A program made the translations under genes and the position numbers. From positions 1 through 14,774 of the forward strand of contig CABRHR010000049.1 in assembly GCA_902470835.1 (NCBI GenBank): a stretch of 14,774 bases of DNA, read 5' to 3'. Source of the stretch: an uncultured Collinsella sp. GTDB lineage: Bacteria; Actinomycetota; Coriobacteriia; Coriobacteriales; Coriobacteriaceae. This document shows, piece by piece, positions 7,274 through 14,758 of this stretch (position 1 is its first letter; every line of letters starts with the position of its first letter). Below the pieces are notes generated by a model. That model did no database searches. It had not been told where the DNA came from and saw only the letters and a program-made list of their open reading frames with translations.

Positions 7274-8074
7274 ATGGCAGCACGTGCGGACAACGTTTCG
7301 CGTGTCGACCATGATGGAGTTACGTTGGTGGAAGGCGCGACATCCGATGTTCGCTTTGCCTTCACCGAGCGCGCCGGTGGTGTTTCCGAAGATGCGTACT
7401 CCTCACTCAACTTGGGCTCGCATGTTGGCGATGACCCCTTTGCTGTTCAAGAAAATCGTCGTCGCGCGCTCGAGGCTATGGGTGCCGCCGAGTGCGAGCA
7501 CAACCTGCTCGTTCCCAATCAGGTCCATGGTGACCATATCGTTGCGGTGACCTCGAACGGCGCCGATGACCTTGAGGACGTCCGCGAGCAGATTGCCGAG
7601 GGCTGCGATGCCATCGTCTGTACGGCGCATAACGTGCCCGTGCTGCTCTGCTTTGCCGACTGCGTTCCCGTGGTGCTGGTGGCCCCTAGCGGATTTGCCG
7701 TGGTGCACTCCGGTTGGAAGGGTACGATTGCACGTATTTCCGCCAAGGCGTGCCAGGCGCTTTGCGATGCTGCCGGCTGCGATGCGAGCGACGTTTCCGC
7801 CTATATCGGCCCCCATATCTTGGGTGACGAATATGAAGTATCCCAGGAGCTCATGGATCGCTTTGCCGCCGAGTTCTCTTGCATCGATGCGAGTACCTCT
7901 CGCATGCTCGATCTTTCCGCTGCCATTCGCGAGGCGCTGGTAGATGTCGGTGTCGACGCGGATAATATCGTGGATACCCAGCTTTCGACCGTGCGTCAGA
8001 ACGACCGCTTTTATTCCTACCGTAACGAGGACGGCACCTGTGGGCGCCATGCTGCGATCGGCGTGATGCTATGA
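7274..8074 (+). CDS. pgeF: PgeF (YfiH/YlmD family), multicopper-oxidase-like purine nucleoside / cell-wall editing enzyme
   Basis: Proteins of this family (YfiH, YlmD, human LACC1/FAMIN) have been annotated as polyphenol oxidase. Some show purine nucleoside phosphorylase or adenosine deaminase activity, and E. coli PgeF has a reported role in removing wrongly built UDP-MurNAc-peptide precursors. The protein has 266 residues. The family pattern is complete: SLNLGSHVGDDP with a following NRRRALE, NQVHGDHIV (His85), DAIVCTAHNVPVLLCFADC (Cys130), AVVHSGWKGT (His145) and YIGPHI. His85, Cys130 and His145 are the expected metal ligands. The C-terminus has YRNEDGTCGRHAA. ATG 7274 follows AGGAGG (7261-7266) by 7 bases. 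The gene follows ftsZ, as ylmD does in many Gram-positives. Its stop overlaps the pstS start by four bases. The true substrate here is unknown. Confidence 0.92.
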   Translation: MAARADNVSRVDHDGVTLVEGATSDVRFAFTERAGGVSEDAYSSLNLGSHVGDDPFAVQENRRRALEAMGAAECEHNLLVPNQVHGDHIVAVTSNGADDLEDVREQIAEGCDAIVCTAHNVPVLLCFADCVPVVLVAPSGFAVVHSGWKGTIARISAKACQALCDAAGCDASDVSAYIGPHILGDEYEVSQELMDRFAAEFSCIDASTSRMLDLSAAIREALVDVGVDADNIVDTQLSTVRQNDRFYSYRNEDGTCGRHAAIGVML

Positions 8075-8907
8075 GAAAGATCGTATCGGTCCTGAGCGCC
8101 GCTGTGCTTACGCTTACGCTGTGCGCCTGTTCTTCGGGATCTTCTACCTCTTCCATTACCGTCGCCGGCTCCACGACCTGCCTTCCTATCGCCGAGATTG
8201 CGGCCGAGGGCTTTAAGGAGGAGACCGGCATCGACGTGCTCGTTTCCGGTTTGGGTTCTTCCGCTGGCATCGAGGCCGTCAGCGCCGGCACGGCCGATAT
8301 CGCCAGCTCCTCCCGTGGACTCAATGCCGACGAACAGGATCTGGGCCTGACTCCCATCGTCATTGCCCACGACGGTATCGCGGTCATCGTGAACGACGAT
8401 AACCCGGTCGATAACCTCTCGACCGAGCAGCTCCGCGATATCTACGCCGGCAAGATCACCAACTGGAAGGAAGTCGGTGGCGAGGACCTGAGGATTCAGG
8501 TTATCAACCGAGACGAGGCGTCCGGCACGCGTGAGGCCTTTCGCACCATCGTGATGGACGGCACCCCGTTCGATCGCCGCTCGGCCGTTCTTTCGGGCAC
8601 GGGCCAGGTGCGCGACGTGGTATCTCGTTCGCGCGGTGCCATTGGCTACATTTCGCTGGGCTTCGTCGATAGCCTCAATGCCAAGACCTCGGTCAAGGCC
8701 GTCTCGGTCAATCATGTTGAGGCGTCCGAGAAGACGGTCGCGAGCGGCGGCTATCCCATCTCGCGCGACCTTTACTTCTTTGTAAAGGGTGCGCCTTCGC
8801 AGCAGGCGCAGGATTACATCGACTACGTGACGTCCGAAAAGATGGACAAGCAGATTCGCGAGGCGGGCTTTATCCCCGTCACCAACGACGAGAAGGGGAG
8901 TGAGTAG
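8071..8907 (+). CDS. pstS: PstS, phosphate-binding lipoprotein of the Pst ABC transporter
   Basis: PstS captures inorganic phosphate outside the membrane and delivers it to PstCA. It has 278 residues. A short signal peptide with two basic residues and a hydrophobic core ends in the lipobox LCAC, so Cys20 should be lipidated and anchor the protein. The mature part opens with a Ser/Gly/Thr linker. Phosphate-contact segments can be seen: AGSTTCLP near the start, SSSRGL, and DEASGTREAF (148-157), the family SGT motif. YAGKITNWKEVGG is a typical PstS stretch. The start ATG overlaps the pgeF stop as ATGA, so there is no room for a separate promoter or Pho box between them. I saw no obvious Pho box repeat in the pgeF 3' end. 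Confidence 0.94.
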   Translation: MRKIVSVLSAAVLTLTLCACSSGSSTSSITVAGSTTCLPIAEIAAEGFKEETGIDVLVSGLGSSAGIEAVSAGTADIASSSRGLNADEQDLGLTPIVIAHDGIAVIVNDDNPVDNLSTEQLRDIYAGKITNWKEVGGEDLRIQVINRDEASGTREAFRTIVMDGTPFDRRSAVLSGTGQVRDVVSRSRGAIGYISLGFVDSLNAKTSVKAVSVNHVEASEKTVASGGYPISRDLYFFVKGAPSQQAQDYIDYVTSEKMDKQIREAGFIPVTNDEKGSE

Positions 8908-8908
8908 C

Positions 8909-9835
8909 ATGGAAGCACAGGAAAACTCCCAGACTGAGCAGAATGTTCAGACGCCCAAGAAGCGCGAACTGGCGCTCGTATCGCGCAGTACCTATATCAA
9001 GGAGAAGGCGCTGCAGTGGATCTTCTTTGCCTGCGCGTTCTTGGCGGTCGTTACCGTCATCCTGATTTTTGTCTTTACCACGTACTCGGCGCTGCCCGTC
9101 TTTACCGACATCGGTCTGGCGGACTTCTTTAGCTTTACGTGGGCGCCCTCCGAGGGCCACTACGGCATCATGTCGCTGCTTGCCGGCTCAGGTCTGGTGA
9201 CCGTCGGTGCGCTCGCCATGGGCGTGCCGCTAGGTGTGGGTACGGCCGTATACCTGGTCGAGATCGCCGGCAAGCGCGTGCGCAAGCTCATCAGCCCTGC
9301 CGTCGACCTGCTGGCCGGCATCCCTTCTATCATCTACGGCTTTTTCGGCATGATCATCATCCGCCCGTTTATCGCACAACTGACCGGTGGTCTTGGTTTT
9401 GGTGCGCTGACGGCGTGGTTCGTGCTTGCCATCATGATCGTCCCTACCATCACCACGCTCACCATCGATGCTCTCAATTCCATTCCCATGGGCATTCGCG
9501 AGGCATCCTATGCCATGGGCGCCACCAAGTGGCAGACCATCTATAAGGTCGTGCTACCTGCCGCTAAGCTGGGTATCGTGGATGCCATCGTGCTGGGTAT
9601 GGGCCGTGCCATCGGCGAGACCATGGCCGTGCTCATGGTCGTGGGTAACGCCCCGGTCATTCCCGACAGCATTGCGAGCCCCATCTCGACGCTCACGAGC
9701 CAGATTGCGCTCGACATGAGCTATTCCTCGGGTCTGCACCGCTCGGCGCTGTTCGGCATGGGCGTGGTCCTGTTTATCATCTCCGCCACGCTGGTGGGCA
9801 TCGTCCGTCTGATTTCCAAGAAGAAGAGGGGGTAG
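8909..9835 (+). CDS. pstC: PstC, phosphate ABC transporter permease
   Basis: PstC is one of the two membrane subunits that form the phosphate channel. It has 308 residues, with a soluble, Gln/Lys-rich N-terminal stretch of about 30 residues and about six membrane segments. The first helix is near IFFACAFLAVVTVILIFVF. The inner-membrane permease signature (EAA loop) begins EASYAMGATKWQ (from about residue 198) and contacts the ATPase. AGIPSIIYGFFGM and GRAIGETMAV are PstC-type motifs. ATG 8909 follows AAGGGGAG by about 8 bases, just after the pstS stop at 8907. A GTG at 8900 is in frame but overlaps the ribosome site. The gene is immediately followed by pstA. Confidence 0.94.
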   Translation: MEAQENSQTEQNVQTPKKRELALVSRSTYIKEKALQWIFFACAFLAVVTVILIFVFTTYSALPVFTDIGLADFFSFTWAPSEGHYGIMSLLAGSGLVTVGALAMGVPLGVGTAVYLVEIAGKRVRKLISPAVDLLAGIPSIIYGFFGMIIIRPFIAQLTGGLGFGALTAWFVLAIMIVPTITTLTIDALNSIPMGIREASYAMGATKWQTIYKVVLPAAKLGIVDAIVLGMGRAIGETMAVLMVVGNAPVIPDSIASPISTLTSQIALDMSYSSGLHRSALFGMGVVLFIISATLVGIVRLISKKKRG

Positions 9836-9838
9836 GCT

Positions 9839-10744
9839 ATGTCCGATTCCGTTGACACGACGGTCGATACGACCTCGTCGCGCGAGCGCATCAAGCGTGC
9901 CCTTTCCCACGGCAAGAAGGGCCGCGTCAACAAGGACCTGTCCAACAAGATCATGCTTGGCGTGTTTCGTGCCGCGGCATACATCACCACGCTGGTGCTG
10001 GTCGCTATCATCGCCTACGTGGTCATTAACGGCTTGCCACACATCTCGCTCGAATTTATCTTCGGTTGGCCCCAGGGCGTCAACGCCGAAGGCGGTATTT
10101 GGCCCACGATCGTCTCGACCGTCTACGTGACGGCGCTCGCCATGCTTATCTGCACGCCGATCGCTGTGCTGGCAGCCGTCTATCTGGCCGAGTACGCCAA
10201 GCAGGGCAAGGTCGTCGAGCTCATTCGCTACGCTGCTGACGCTTTGGCCTCGGTGCCCTCCATCGTTATGGGCCTGTTTGGCTACGCCTTGTTTGTCGAG
10301 GCCATGGGCTTGGGCCTTTCGATGGTCTCTGCCGCTCTGGCACTCGCGCTCTTGATGCTTCCCATCGTCATGCGCACCACCGAAGAGGCCATTCGCGCCG
10401 TTCCACGCTATATCCGTTGGGGCGCGTACGGTCTGGGCGCTACCAAGTGGCAGGTCGTCTCCAAGATCGTGCTTCCTTCGGCCTTTGGCCGCATTGCCAC
10501 CGGCATCGTCCTTGCCATCGGCCGCGCCATCGGCGAGACCGCCGTGGTGCTCTACACCATGGGCCAGGCCATCAATCTTCCTATTTCGCCGCTCGATTCC
10601 GGCCGCCCCATGACGGTTCACCTGTACCTGCTTGCCAACGACGGTATCAACATGAACGCAGCCTACGGCACCGCGCTCTTGCTGATGGTGATCATTTTGG
10701 CCTTCAACCTGTTTGCGCGCTTCCTGTCGCGCAAGCGCCGCTAG
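9839..10744 (+). CDS. pstA: PstA, phosphate ABC transporter permease
   Basis: PstA pairs with PstC to form the membrane channel. It has 301 residues, with a charged N-terminal region of about 40 residues and about six membrane helices. The sequence EFIFGWPQGVNAEGGIWP lies in the first external loop, where PstA proteins usually have a similar GG(I/V)xP pattern. ASVPSIVMGLFGYALF matches the PstC/PstA family motif. The permease EAA loop includes YGLGATKWQ (about residue 197 on), and GRAIGETAVVLYTMG follows. The start lies 3 bases after the pstC stop, with an AGGGGG ribosome site overlapping the pstC end, so coupling is likely. Confidence 0.94.
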   Translation: MSDSVDTTVDTTSSRERIKRALSHGKKGRVNKDLSNKIMLGVFRAAAYITTLVLVAIIAYVVINGLPHISLEFIFGWPQGVNAEGGIWPTIVSTVYVTALAMLICTPIAVLAAVYLAEYAKQGKVVELIRYAADALASVPSIVMGLFGYALFVEAMGLGLSMVSAALALALLMLPIVMRTTEEAIRAVPRYIRWGAYGLGATKWQVVSKIVLPSAFGRIATGIVLAIGRAIGETAVVLYTMGQAINLPISPLDSGRPMTVHLYLLANDGINMNAAYGTALLLMVIILAFNLFARFLSRKRR

Positions 10745-10756
10745 TTAAGGAGTCCC

Positions 10757-11560
<804 letters not shown>

Positions 11561-11585
11561 TCGGTGCGACTAGTCCCAAGCCGAT

Positions 11586-11632
11586 CGGACCTGGTCCGGT
11601 GCGTATTCACTGTGCGGGCGGCATGACCGCAC
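11586..11632 (+). other. Two small hairpins between pstB and phoU
   Basis: CGGACC-T-GGTCCG (11586-11598) is a perfect inverted repeat that would fold with its inner bases open. GTGCGG (11612-11617) pairs with CCGCAC (11627-11632) around a 9-base loop. Neither has a T tract, so they are not standard terminators. They could affect mRNA processing or set phoU expression apart from pstSCAB, which is inference. Confidence 0.4.
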
Positions 11633-11652
11633 CCAACTGATTGGAGTGAACC

Positions 11653-12510
11653 ATGCGCAAACTGTTTTCCCGTCAGCTCGTCGAGGCCCGTCACGAGATG
11701 CTGAGCATCTACGAGGCCGTCGATCTGGCCCTCCACGATGCCGTGAAGGCCTATGTGACCGACGACCGCAAGCTCGCCACCAAGACCAAGAAGCGCACGC
11801 TTTCGATTGACGCACGCTGCGCCAACTTGGAGGCCGTCTGCTACAACCTGATTGCCACGCAGTCACCGGTCGCCTCCGACTTCCGCTTGCTGCAGACGAT
11901 CATCTACGTCGACTTTAACCTGCAGCGCATGACCGATAAGGTTCGCCAGATCTGCCGCGCCACGCGTCATATGATCAAGGCCGACATCTCGCTGCCCCAG
12001 GAGCTCGTCGGTACGGTTGAGGCCGAGGCCGAAGCTGTTTACCAGGTGCTGGGCTCTTCGCTTTCCGCGCTCGTCACCAATGACATGTCCATCATCTGCA
12101 ACCTGGCCGTCGAGGACGAGCCAGTGCACGCCGCCTACGAGAAGTTCTTCCGCACCTTTAACCGTATGGATACGGGCGACTTTATGGACGACGACAGCAA
12201 CTATGACGACCTGCGCCGCGCCATCATGGTTTCGCGCTACCTCGATCGCATCGCTTCGATTTCCATCGATGCCGCTTGCCGTCTGACCTTCCTGTTGACT
12301 GGTCAGCGTATGAACGCCGGCGATATCGCCCGCACTGATGAGGACGAGCTCGAGAGCATGCGCGTGCCTTCGGGCGAGGGTGTCATCATGAGGCCCGCCG
12401 TCGACGCGCACTACGTTGCCAAGGTGCCCGCCAACGAGGTCAGCGAGGGTCTTCGCTACCTGCTCGATCATCTTGAGGACGAGGACGATGGCGAGGACGA
12501 CGAGGAGTAA
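11653..12510 (+). CDS. phoU: PhoU, phosphate-signalling regulator with extended acidic C-terminus
   Basis: PhoU restrains phosphate-starvation signalling and Pst activity, normally through contact with PstB and a PhoR-type kinase. It has 285 residues, against roughly 215-240 for most PhoU proteins. Two three-helix bundles are expected. The first contains the family motif QSPVASDFRLLQ (Asp76) and a DFNLQRMTDKV metal-site-type helix. The second contains the repeat DLRRAIMVSRYLDRIASISI, ending at about residue 217 (FLLTG). The remaining 68 residues form a linker with SGEGVIMRP and VPANEVSEGLRYLLDHL, then a run of Asp and Glu. ATG 11653 follows GGAG by 6 bases. Last gene of the pst cassette. No PhoR/PhoB pair lies in the window. 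Confidence 0.92.
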   Translation: MRKLFSRQLVEARHEMLSIYEAVDLALHDAVKAYVTDDRKLATKTKKRTLSIDARCANLEAVCYNLIATQSPVASDFRLLQTIIYVDFNLQRMTDKVRQICRATRHMIKADISLPQELVGTVEAEAEAVYQVLGSSLSALVTNDMSIICNLAVEDEPVHAAYEKFFRTFNRMDTGDFMDDDSNYDDLRRAIMVSRYLDRIASISIDAACRLTFLLTGQRMNAGDIARTDEDELESMRVPSGEGVIMRPAVDAHYVAKVPANEVSEGLRYLLDHLEDEDDGEDDEE

Positions 12511-12547
12511 GTGACCCCGTTCGTCGAAAGATTGTAAATACCTAAGT

Positions 12548-12581
12548 GAGCGCGGCCTTGCACATGCGGGGCCGCGCTCTT
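12548..12581 (+). terminator. Probable terminator after phoU
   Basis: GAGCGCGGCC (12548-12557) pairs perfectly with GGCCGCGCTC (12570-12579) around a 12-base loop. The downstream T tract is poor (TT, then GCGTT), so termination may be partial. It lies 38 bases after the phoU stop and before yggS, where a unit boundary is expected. Confidence 0.6.
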
Positions 12582-12629
12582 GCGTTAGCATGGGACTACT
12601 TGTTTGGCTGTCAGCGGAGGCGATTGGCA

Positions 12630-13367
12630 ATGGATAACTATTTGGACTTGATGCGCGCTCGCCGCGAGCAGATTCTGGAACGTTTTTATGCGGCGCTTGA
12701 TCGCGCGGGCCGCCCCCACGACGCCGCGCGCCTCATTGCCGTGTCCAAGACCGTTGGTGTCGATGAGACCGTTGCCGCCATCCAAGTGGGGTATCGCCAT
12801 TTTGCCGAGAACCGCCCACAGGAGCTGGTTCGCAAGCTCACGGGTCTGGCGGAGCATCCGGAACTGCCCGAGGTGCGCTTCGATATGATCGGCAACCTGC
12901 AGACCAATAAGATCAATGCGGTGCTGGGCTCAGCCGAGCTGATTCACTCGGTGGGTTCGCTGCATCTGGCGCAGGCGATCTCGAGCCGTGCTGTCCGCAA
13001 GATTGAGGCAGGCGAGCTCGCCGGCCCTCAGCGTGTGCTCATTGAGGTCAATGTGAGTGGTGAGGAGTCGAAGGGGGGCTTTTCGCCCGATGAGATTCGC
13101 GCCGCCGCGGGTGAGTTTGCGGAACTTGAGGGGATTTGCGTGCAGGGGCTTATGACTATGGCGCCCCGGGGGAATAAGGATGTGGCACGCCGCACCTTTG
13201 CGGGGCTTCGTGAGCTGAGGGATGAGCTGGAGGCGGCGCATCCCGATTTGAACCTGCCTGAGCTTTCCTGCGGCATGAGCGAGGACTTTGAGCCTGCCCT
13301 TGAGGAGGGCTCTACGCTCGTTCGCCTGGGCAGGGTAGTATTTAGCCCGGAGTTTGCAGTAAAATAA
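12630..13367 (+). CDS. yggS: YggS/YlmE family PLP-homeostasis protein
   Basis: YggS (YlmE, PLPHP) binds pyridoxal phosphate without a known catalytic reaction and helps keep PLP and amino-acid pools in balance. It has 245 residues with the alanine-racemase-like barrel fold only. The PLP lysine is Lys40 in LIAVSKT. Family motifs follow: FAENRPQELVRK (usual FGENxxQE), FDMIGNLQTNK (88-94 core), IEVNVSGEESKGGF, GLMTMAP and LSCGMSEDFEPALEEGSTLVRLGRVVF, whose SxGMSxD and GsTxvRxG parts bind phosphate. Some positions differ from the usual form, such as SVGS for SVDS and FS for FG near the end. ATG 12630 follows GGAGG (12616-12620) by 9 bases. An in-frame start at 12546 would run through the terminator stem and is rejected. 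It sits before sepF, as ylmE does elsewhere. Confidence 0.93.
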   Translation: MDNYLDLMRARREQILERFYAALDRAGRPHDAARLIAVSKTVGVDETVAAIQVGYRHFAENRPQELVRKLTGLAEHPELPEVRFDMIGNLQTNKINAVLGSAELIHSVGSLHLAQAISSRAVRKIEAGELAGPQRVLIEVNVSGEESKGGFSPDEIRAAAGEFAELEGICVQGLMTMAPRGNKDVARRTFAGLRELRDELEAAHPDLNLPELSCGMSEDFEPALEEGSTLVRLGRVVFSPEFAVK

Positions 13368-13427
13368 GGCTCTGAAGTGCGCACTGATTATCGGGGCGCC
13401 TGCACTAAACCGCGAGAGGACACAACC

Positions 13428-14150
13428 ATGGGCTTCCTTGACGAGATTAAAAATAAGATGCACCTGGGCGGCCAGCAGGGTTACGACCAGGGTTATGGCC
13501 AAGACGACGACTACGGCTACGATGACGGCTATGACGATGGCTATCAGGGCAACGGCTACAGCGGTGCTTCGGGCGAGGGCTTCTACACCCAAGACGAGCC
13601 GAGCAACGGCCTGCTTGGTCAGACGCGCCGTGGTGAAGCTGAGTCGGTTGCCGTGTATACACGCTCCGGGCAGCTGGTCGGCGATGACTCCCGCCATGCC
13701 ACGACGTATAACCCGCCTTCGCGCTCGCAGGACAGTGTTGCGAGCGGTTATCGTCCTGGTGCCTATGACACGCCGTCGAGCTACGCCGAGAACACCCGCG
13801 CTCGTGCCGCCGCTGCCCCCGCTCCTGCGCCGAGCGACGCCTCGGCCTATGCGAGCAACATCATCAACGCCACGCCGCAGCTGCCGGCATATGTCCTGCG
13901 CCCCGAGAGCTATGACGACGTGGAGACTGTGGTTCGCCGCGTTCGCACCAAGCAGCCTGTCGCACTGATTTTTGTGGGCGTACGCACCGAAGTTGCCAAG
14001 CGCGTCTTGGACTTTTCTTACGGCTTTGCCTGCGGTCTGGGTGCCACGGTCAAGGAGGTGGGCGACCGCGTGTTCATGGTGCTGCCCGCCGGTTGCGAGG
14101 TCAAAGATTCCGATCTCAAGAAGCTTCGTGCGGACGGCTACCTTAAGTAA
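13428..14150 (+). CDS. sepF: SepF, FtsZ membrane anchor with long Gly/Tyr/Asp linker
   Basis: SepF tethers FtsZ to the membrane and bundles filaments; it is the main anchor in bacteria without FtsA. It has 240 residues, well above the roughly 150 of Bacillus SepF. The N-terminus, MGFLDEIKNKM, fits the membrane-binding amphipathic helix. Residues 18-45 are a near-tetrapeptide repeat (GYDQ, GYGQ, DDDY, GYDD, GYDD) with seven Tyr in 27 residues. A disordered Ser/Ala/Pro stretch follows to about 143. The folded SepF core (about 144-240) shows VLRPESYDD, AKRVLDFSYG and VGDRVFMVLP, but the usual VVVNL strand reads VALIFVG. ATG 13428 follows GAGAGGA by 7 bases. A palindrome, AGTGCGCACT, lies in the 60-base gap after yggS. 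Confidence 0.9.
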   Translation: MGFLDEIKNKMHLGGQQGYDQGYGQDDDYGYDDGYDDGYQGNGYSGASGEGFYTQDEPSNGLLGQTRRGEAESVAVYTRSGQLVGDDSRHATTYNPPSRSQDSVASGYRPGAYDTPSSYAENTRARAAAAPAPAPSDASAYASNIINATPQLPAYVLRPESYDDVETVVRRVRTKQPVALIFVGVRTEVAKRVLDFSYGFACGLGATVKEVGDRVFMVLPAGCEVKDSDLKKLRADGYLK

Positions 14151-14159
14151 AGACAAGAC

Positions 14160-14165
14160 GAGGAG
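14160..14165 (+). promoter_or_regulatory. Shine-Dalgarno site that places the yggT start at ATC 14172
   Basis: GAGGAG at 14160-14165 is the only strong ribosome site near yggT. The codon at the normal spacing, 6 bases downstream, is ATC (14172), with no ATG, GTG or TTG in the yggT frame between the sepF stop and 14250. It therefore decides the unusual start. Confidence 0.7.
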
Positions 14166-14171
14166 ATTCCC

Positions 14172-14453
14172 ATCAACATCTACACTATCGTCCAGCTGGT
14201 CAACACGCTGTTCAACTTCTATTCCACGCTTATTGTCGTCTACTGCTTTATGACGTGGATTCCCATGAAGCAGGGTGGTTTGCTTCAGGATATTGCCGCG
14301 GTGCTTGATAGCGTGTGCGGTCCGTGGCTCAACCTGTTCCGTCGTTTCATCCCGCCGATGGGCGGTATCGATTTTTCGCCGGTCGTTGCGATTATTGCGT
14401 TGCAGTTGGTGCAGAGGCTGGTTCTGCAGCTTCTTATAGGTATACTCGTGTAG
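14172..14453 (+). CDS. yggT: YggT/YlmG family small membrane protein, apparent ATC start
   Basis: YggT (YlmG) is a small two-helix membrane protein next to sepF in many bacteria; its role is poorly known but is linked to division and envelope integrity. From ATC 14172 it has 93 residues, matching the roughly 90 of Bacillus YlmG. Helix 1 covers about IVQLVNTLFNFYSTLIVVYC, followed by the family MTWIP motif. The loop holds CGPWLNLFRRFIPPMGGIDFSP (usual form: P, FRRxxP, GxxDxSP), then helix 2 (VVAIIALQLVQRLVLQLLI). Starting at the first ATG (14250) would remove helix 1 and leave 67 residues, so the ATC start behind GAGGAG is preferred. The frame is the same as sepF, separated by its TAA. A single-base change or sequencing error at the start codon is the main alternative. 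Confidence 0.82.
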   Translation: MNIYTIVQLVNTLFNFYSTLIVVYCFMTWIPMKQGGLLQDIAAVLDSVCGPWLNLFRRFIPPMGGIDFSPVVAIIALQLVQRLVLQLLIGILV

Positions 14454-14514
14454 AACTGACTTAGTAACTTACGTCGGGCGTGTAGCGCCGAGGCGATGAA
14501 AAAGGAGACTTGTT

Positions 14515-14758
14515 ATGGCTATTACCCCTGCAGACATCCAGGCTCAGACTTTCTCTGAGGCCAAGCGTGGCTACGATCCTGCCGAGGTCGACGTCTTCTT
14601 GGAGACGCTGTCCTCCGAGGTTGACGCTATGCTCGCTAAGATCGTCGACCTTAAGGGTCGTCTGACTGCTACCGAGCAGCAGCTTGCCGATGCGCAGGCT
14701 CAGCTTGCCCAGGCTCAGGATGCCCCCGCCCAGGCCGTTCCTGCCGCCCCCGTGGCTG
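14515..14758 (+). CDS. divIVA: DivIVA (Wag31-like) polar/septal scaffold, 3' end missing
   Basis: DivIVA binds strongly curved membrane and recruits partners to septum and poles; in Actinobacteria (Wag31) it guides polar growth. About 81 genuine residues are present before the contig ends in adapter. The N-terminal domain MAITPADIQAQTFSEAKRGY fits the DivIVA pattern LTPxDIxxxxF(S)xxxRGYdxxEVDxFL, with Phe and Lys-Arg in the membrane-insertion loop. EVDVFLETLSSEVDAM follows, then a heptad-like coiled-coil start. An Ala/Gln/Pro-rich stretch (from about residue 58: QLADAQAQLAQAQ, then Pro/Ala) comes next, probably a linker before the main coiled coil. ATG 14515 follows AAAGGAG by 7 bases. A gap of 61 bases after yggT may hold its own promoter, and TATACT (14441-14446) is a weak -10 candidate. 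Confidence 0.9.

Noticed and set aside
7900..8070. Possible Pho box before pstS within the pgeF 3' end
   Set aside because: I saw no regularly spaced repeat resembling a PhoB or PhoP site.
9554..10621. Minus-strand open frame of 355 codons across pstC and pstA
   Set aside because: Charged His/Gly/Asp-rich shadow of two membrane-protein genes.
12511..12547. GTGACC-N16-TGTAAA as a yggS promoter
   Set aside because: Each hexamer matches only weakly and the pair lies before the terminator stem.
12546..12629. N-terminal extension of yggS from 12546
   Set aside because: It would be translated from the terminator hairpin and lacks a ribosome site; GGAGG fits ATG 12630.
13376..13385. AGTGCGCACT palindrome between yggS and sepF
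   Set aside because: Ten bases alone are too short to support an operator, with no promoter nearby.
12930..14156. Minus-strand open frame of 408 codons across yggS and sepF
   Set aside because: Both genes beneath it are clearly real on the + strand. The antisense product has no family features.
14250..14453. yggT starting at ATG 14250
   Set aside because: It removes the first membrane helix and has no ribosome site; the ATC at 14172 gives the normal family length.
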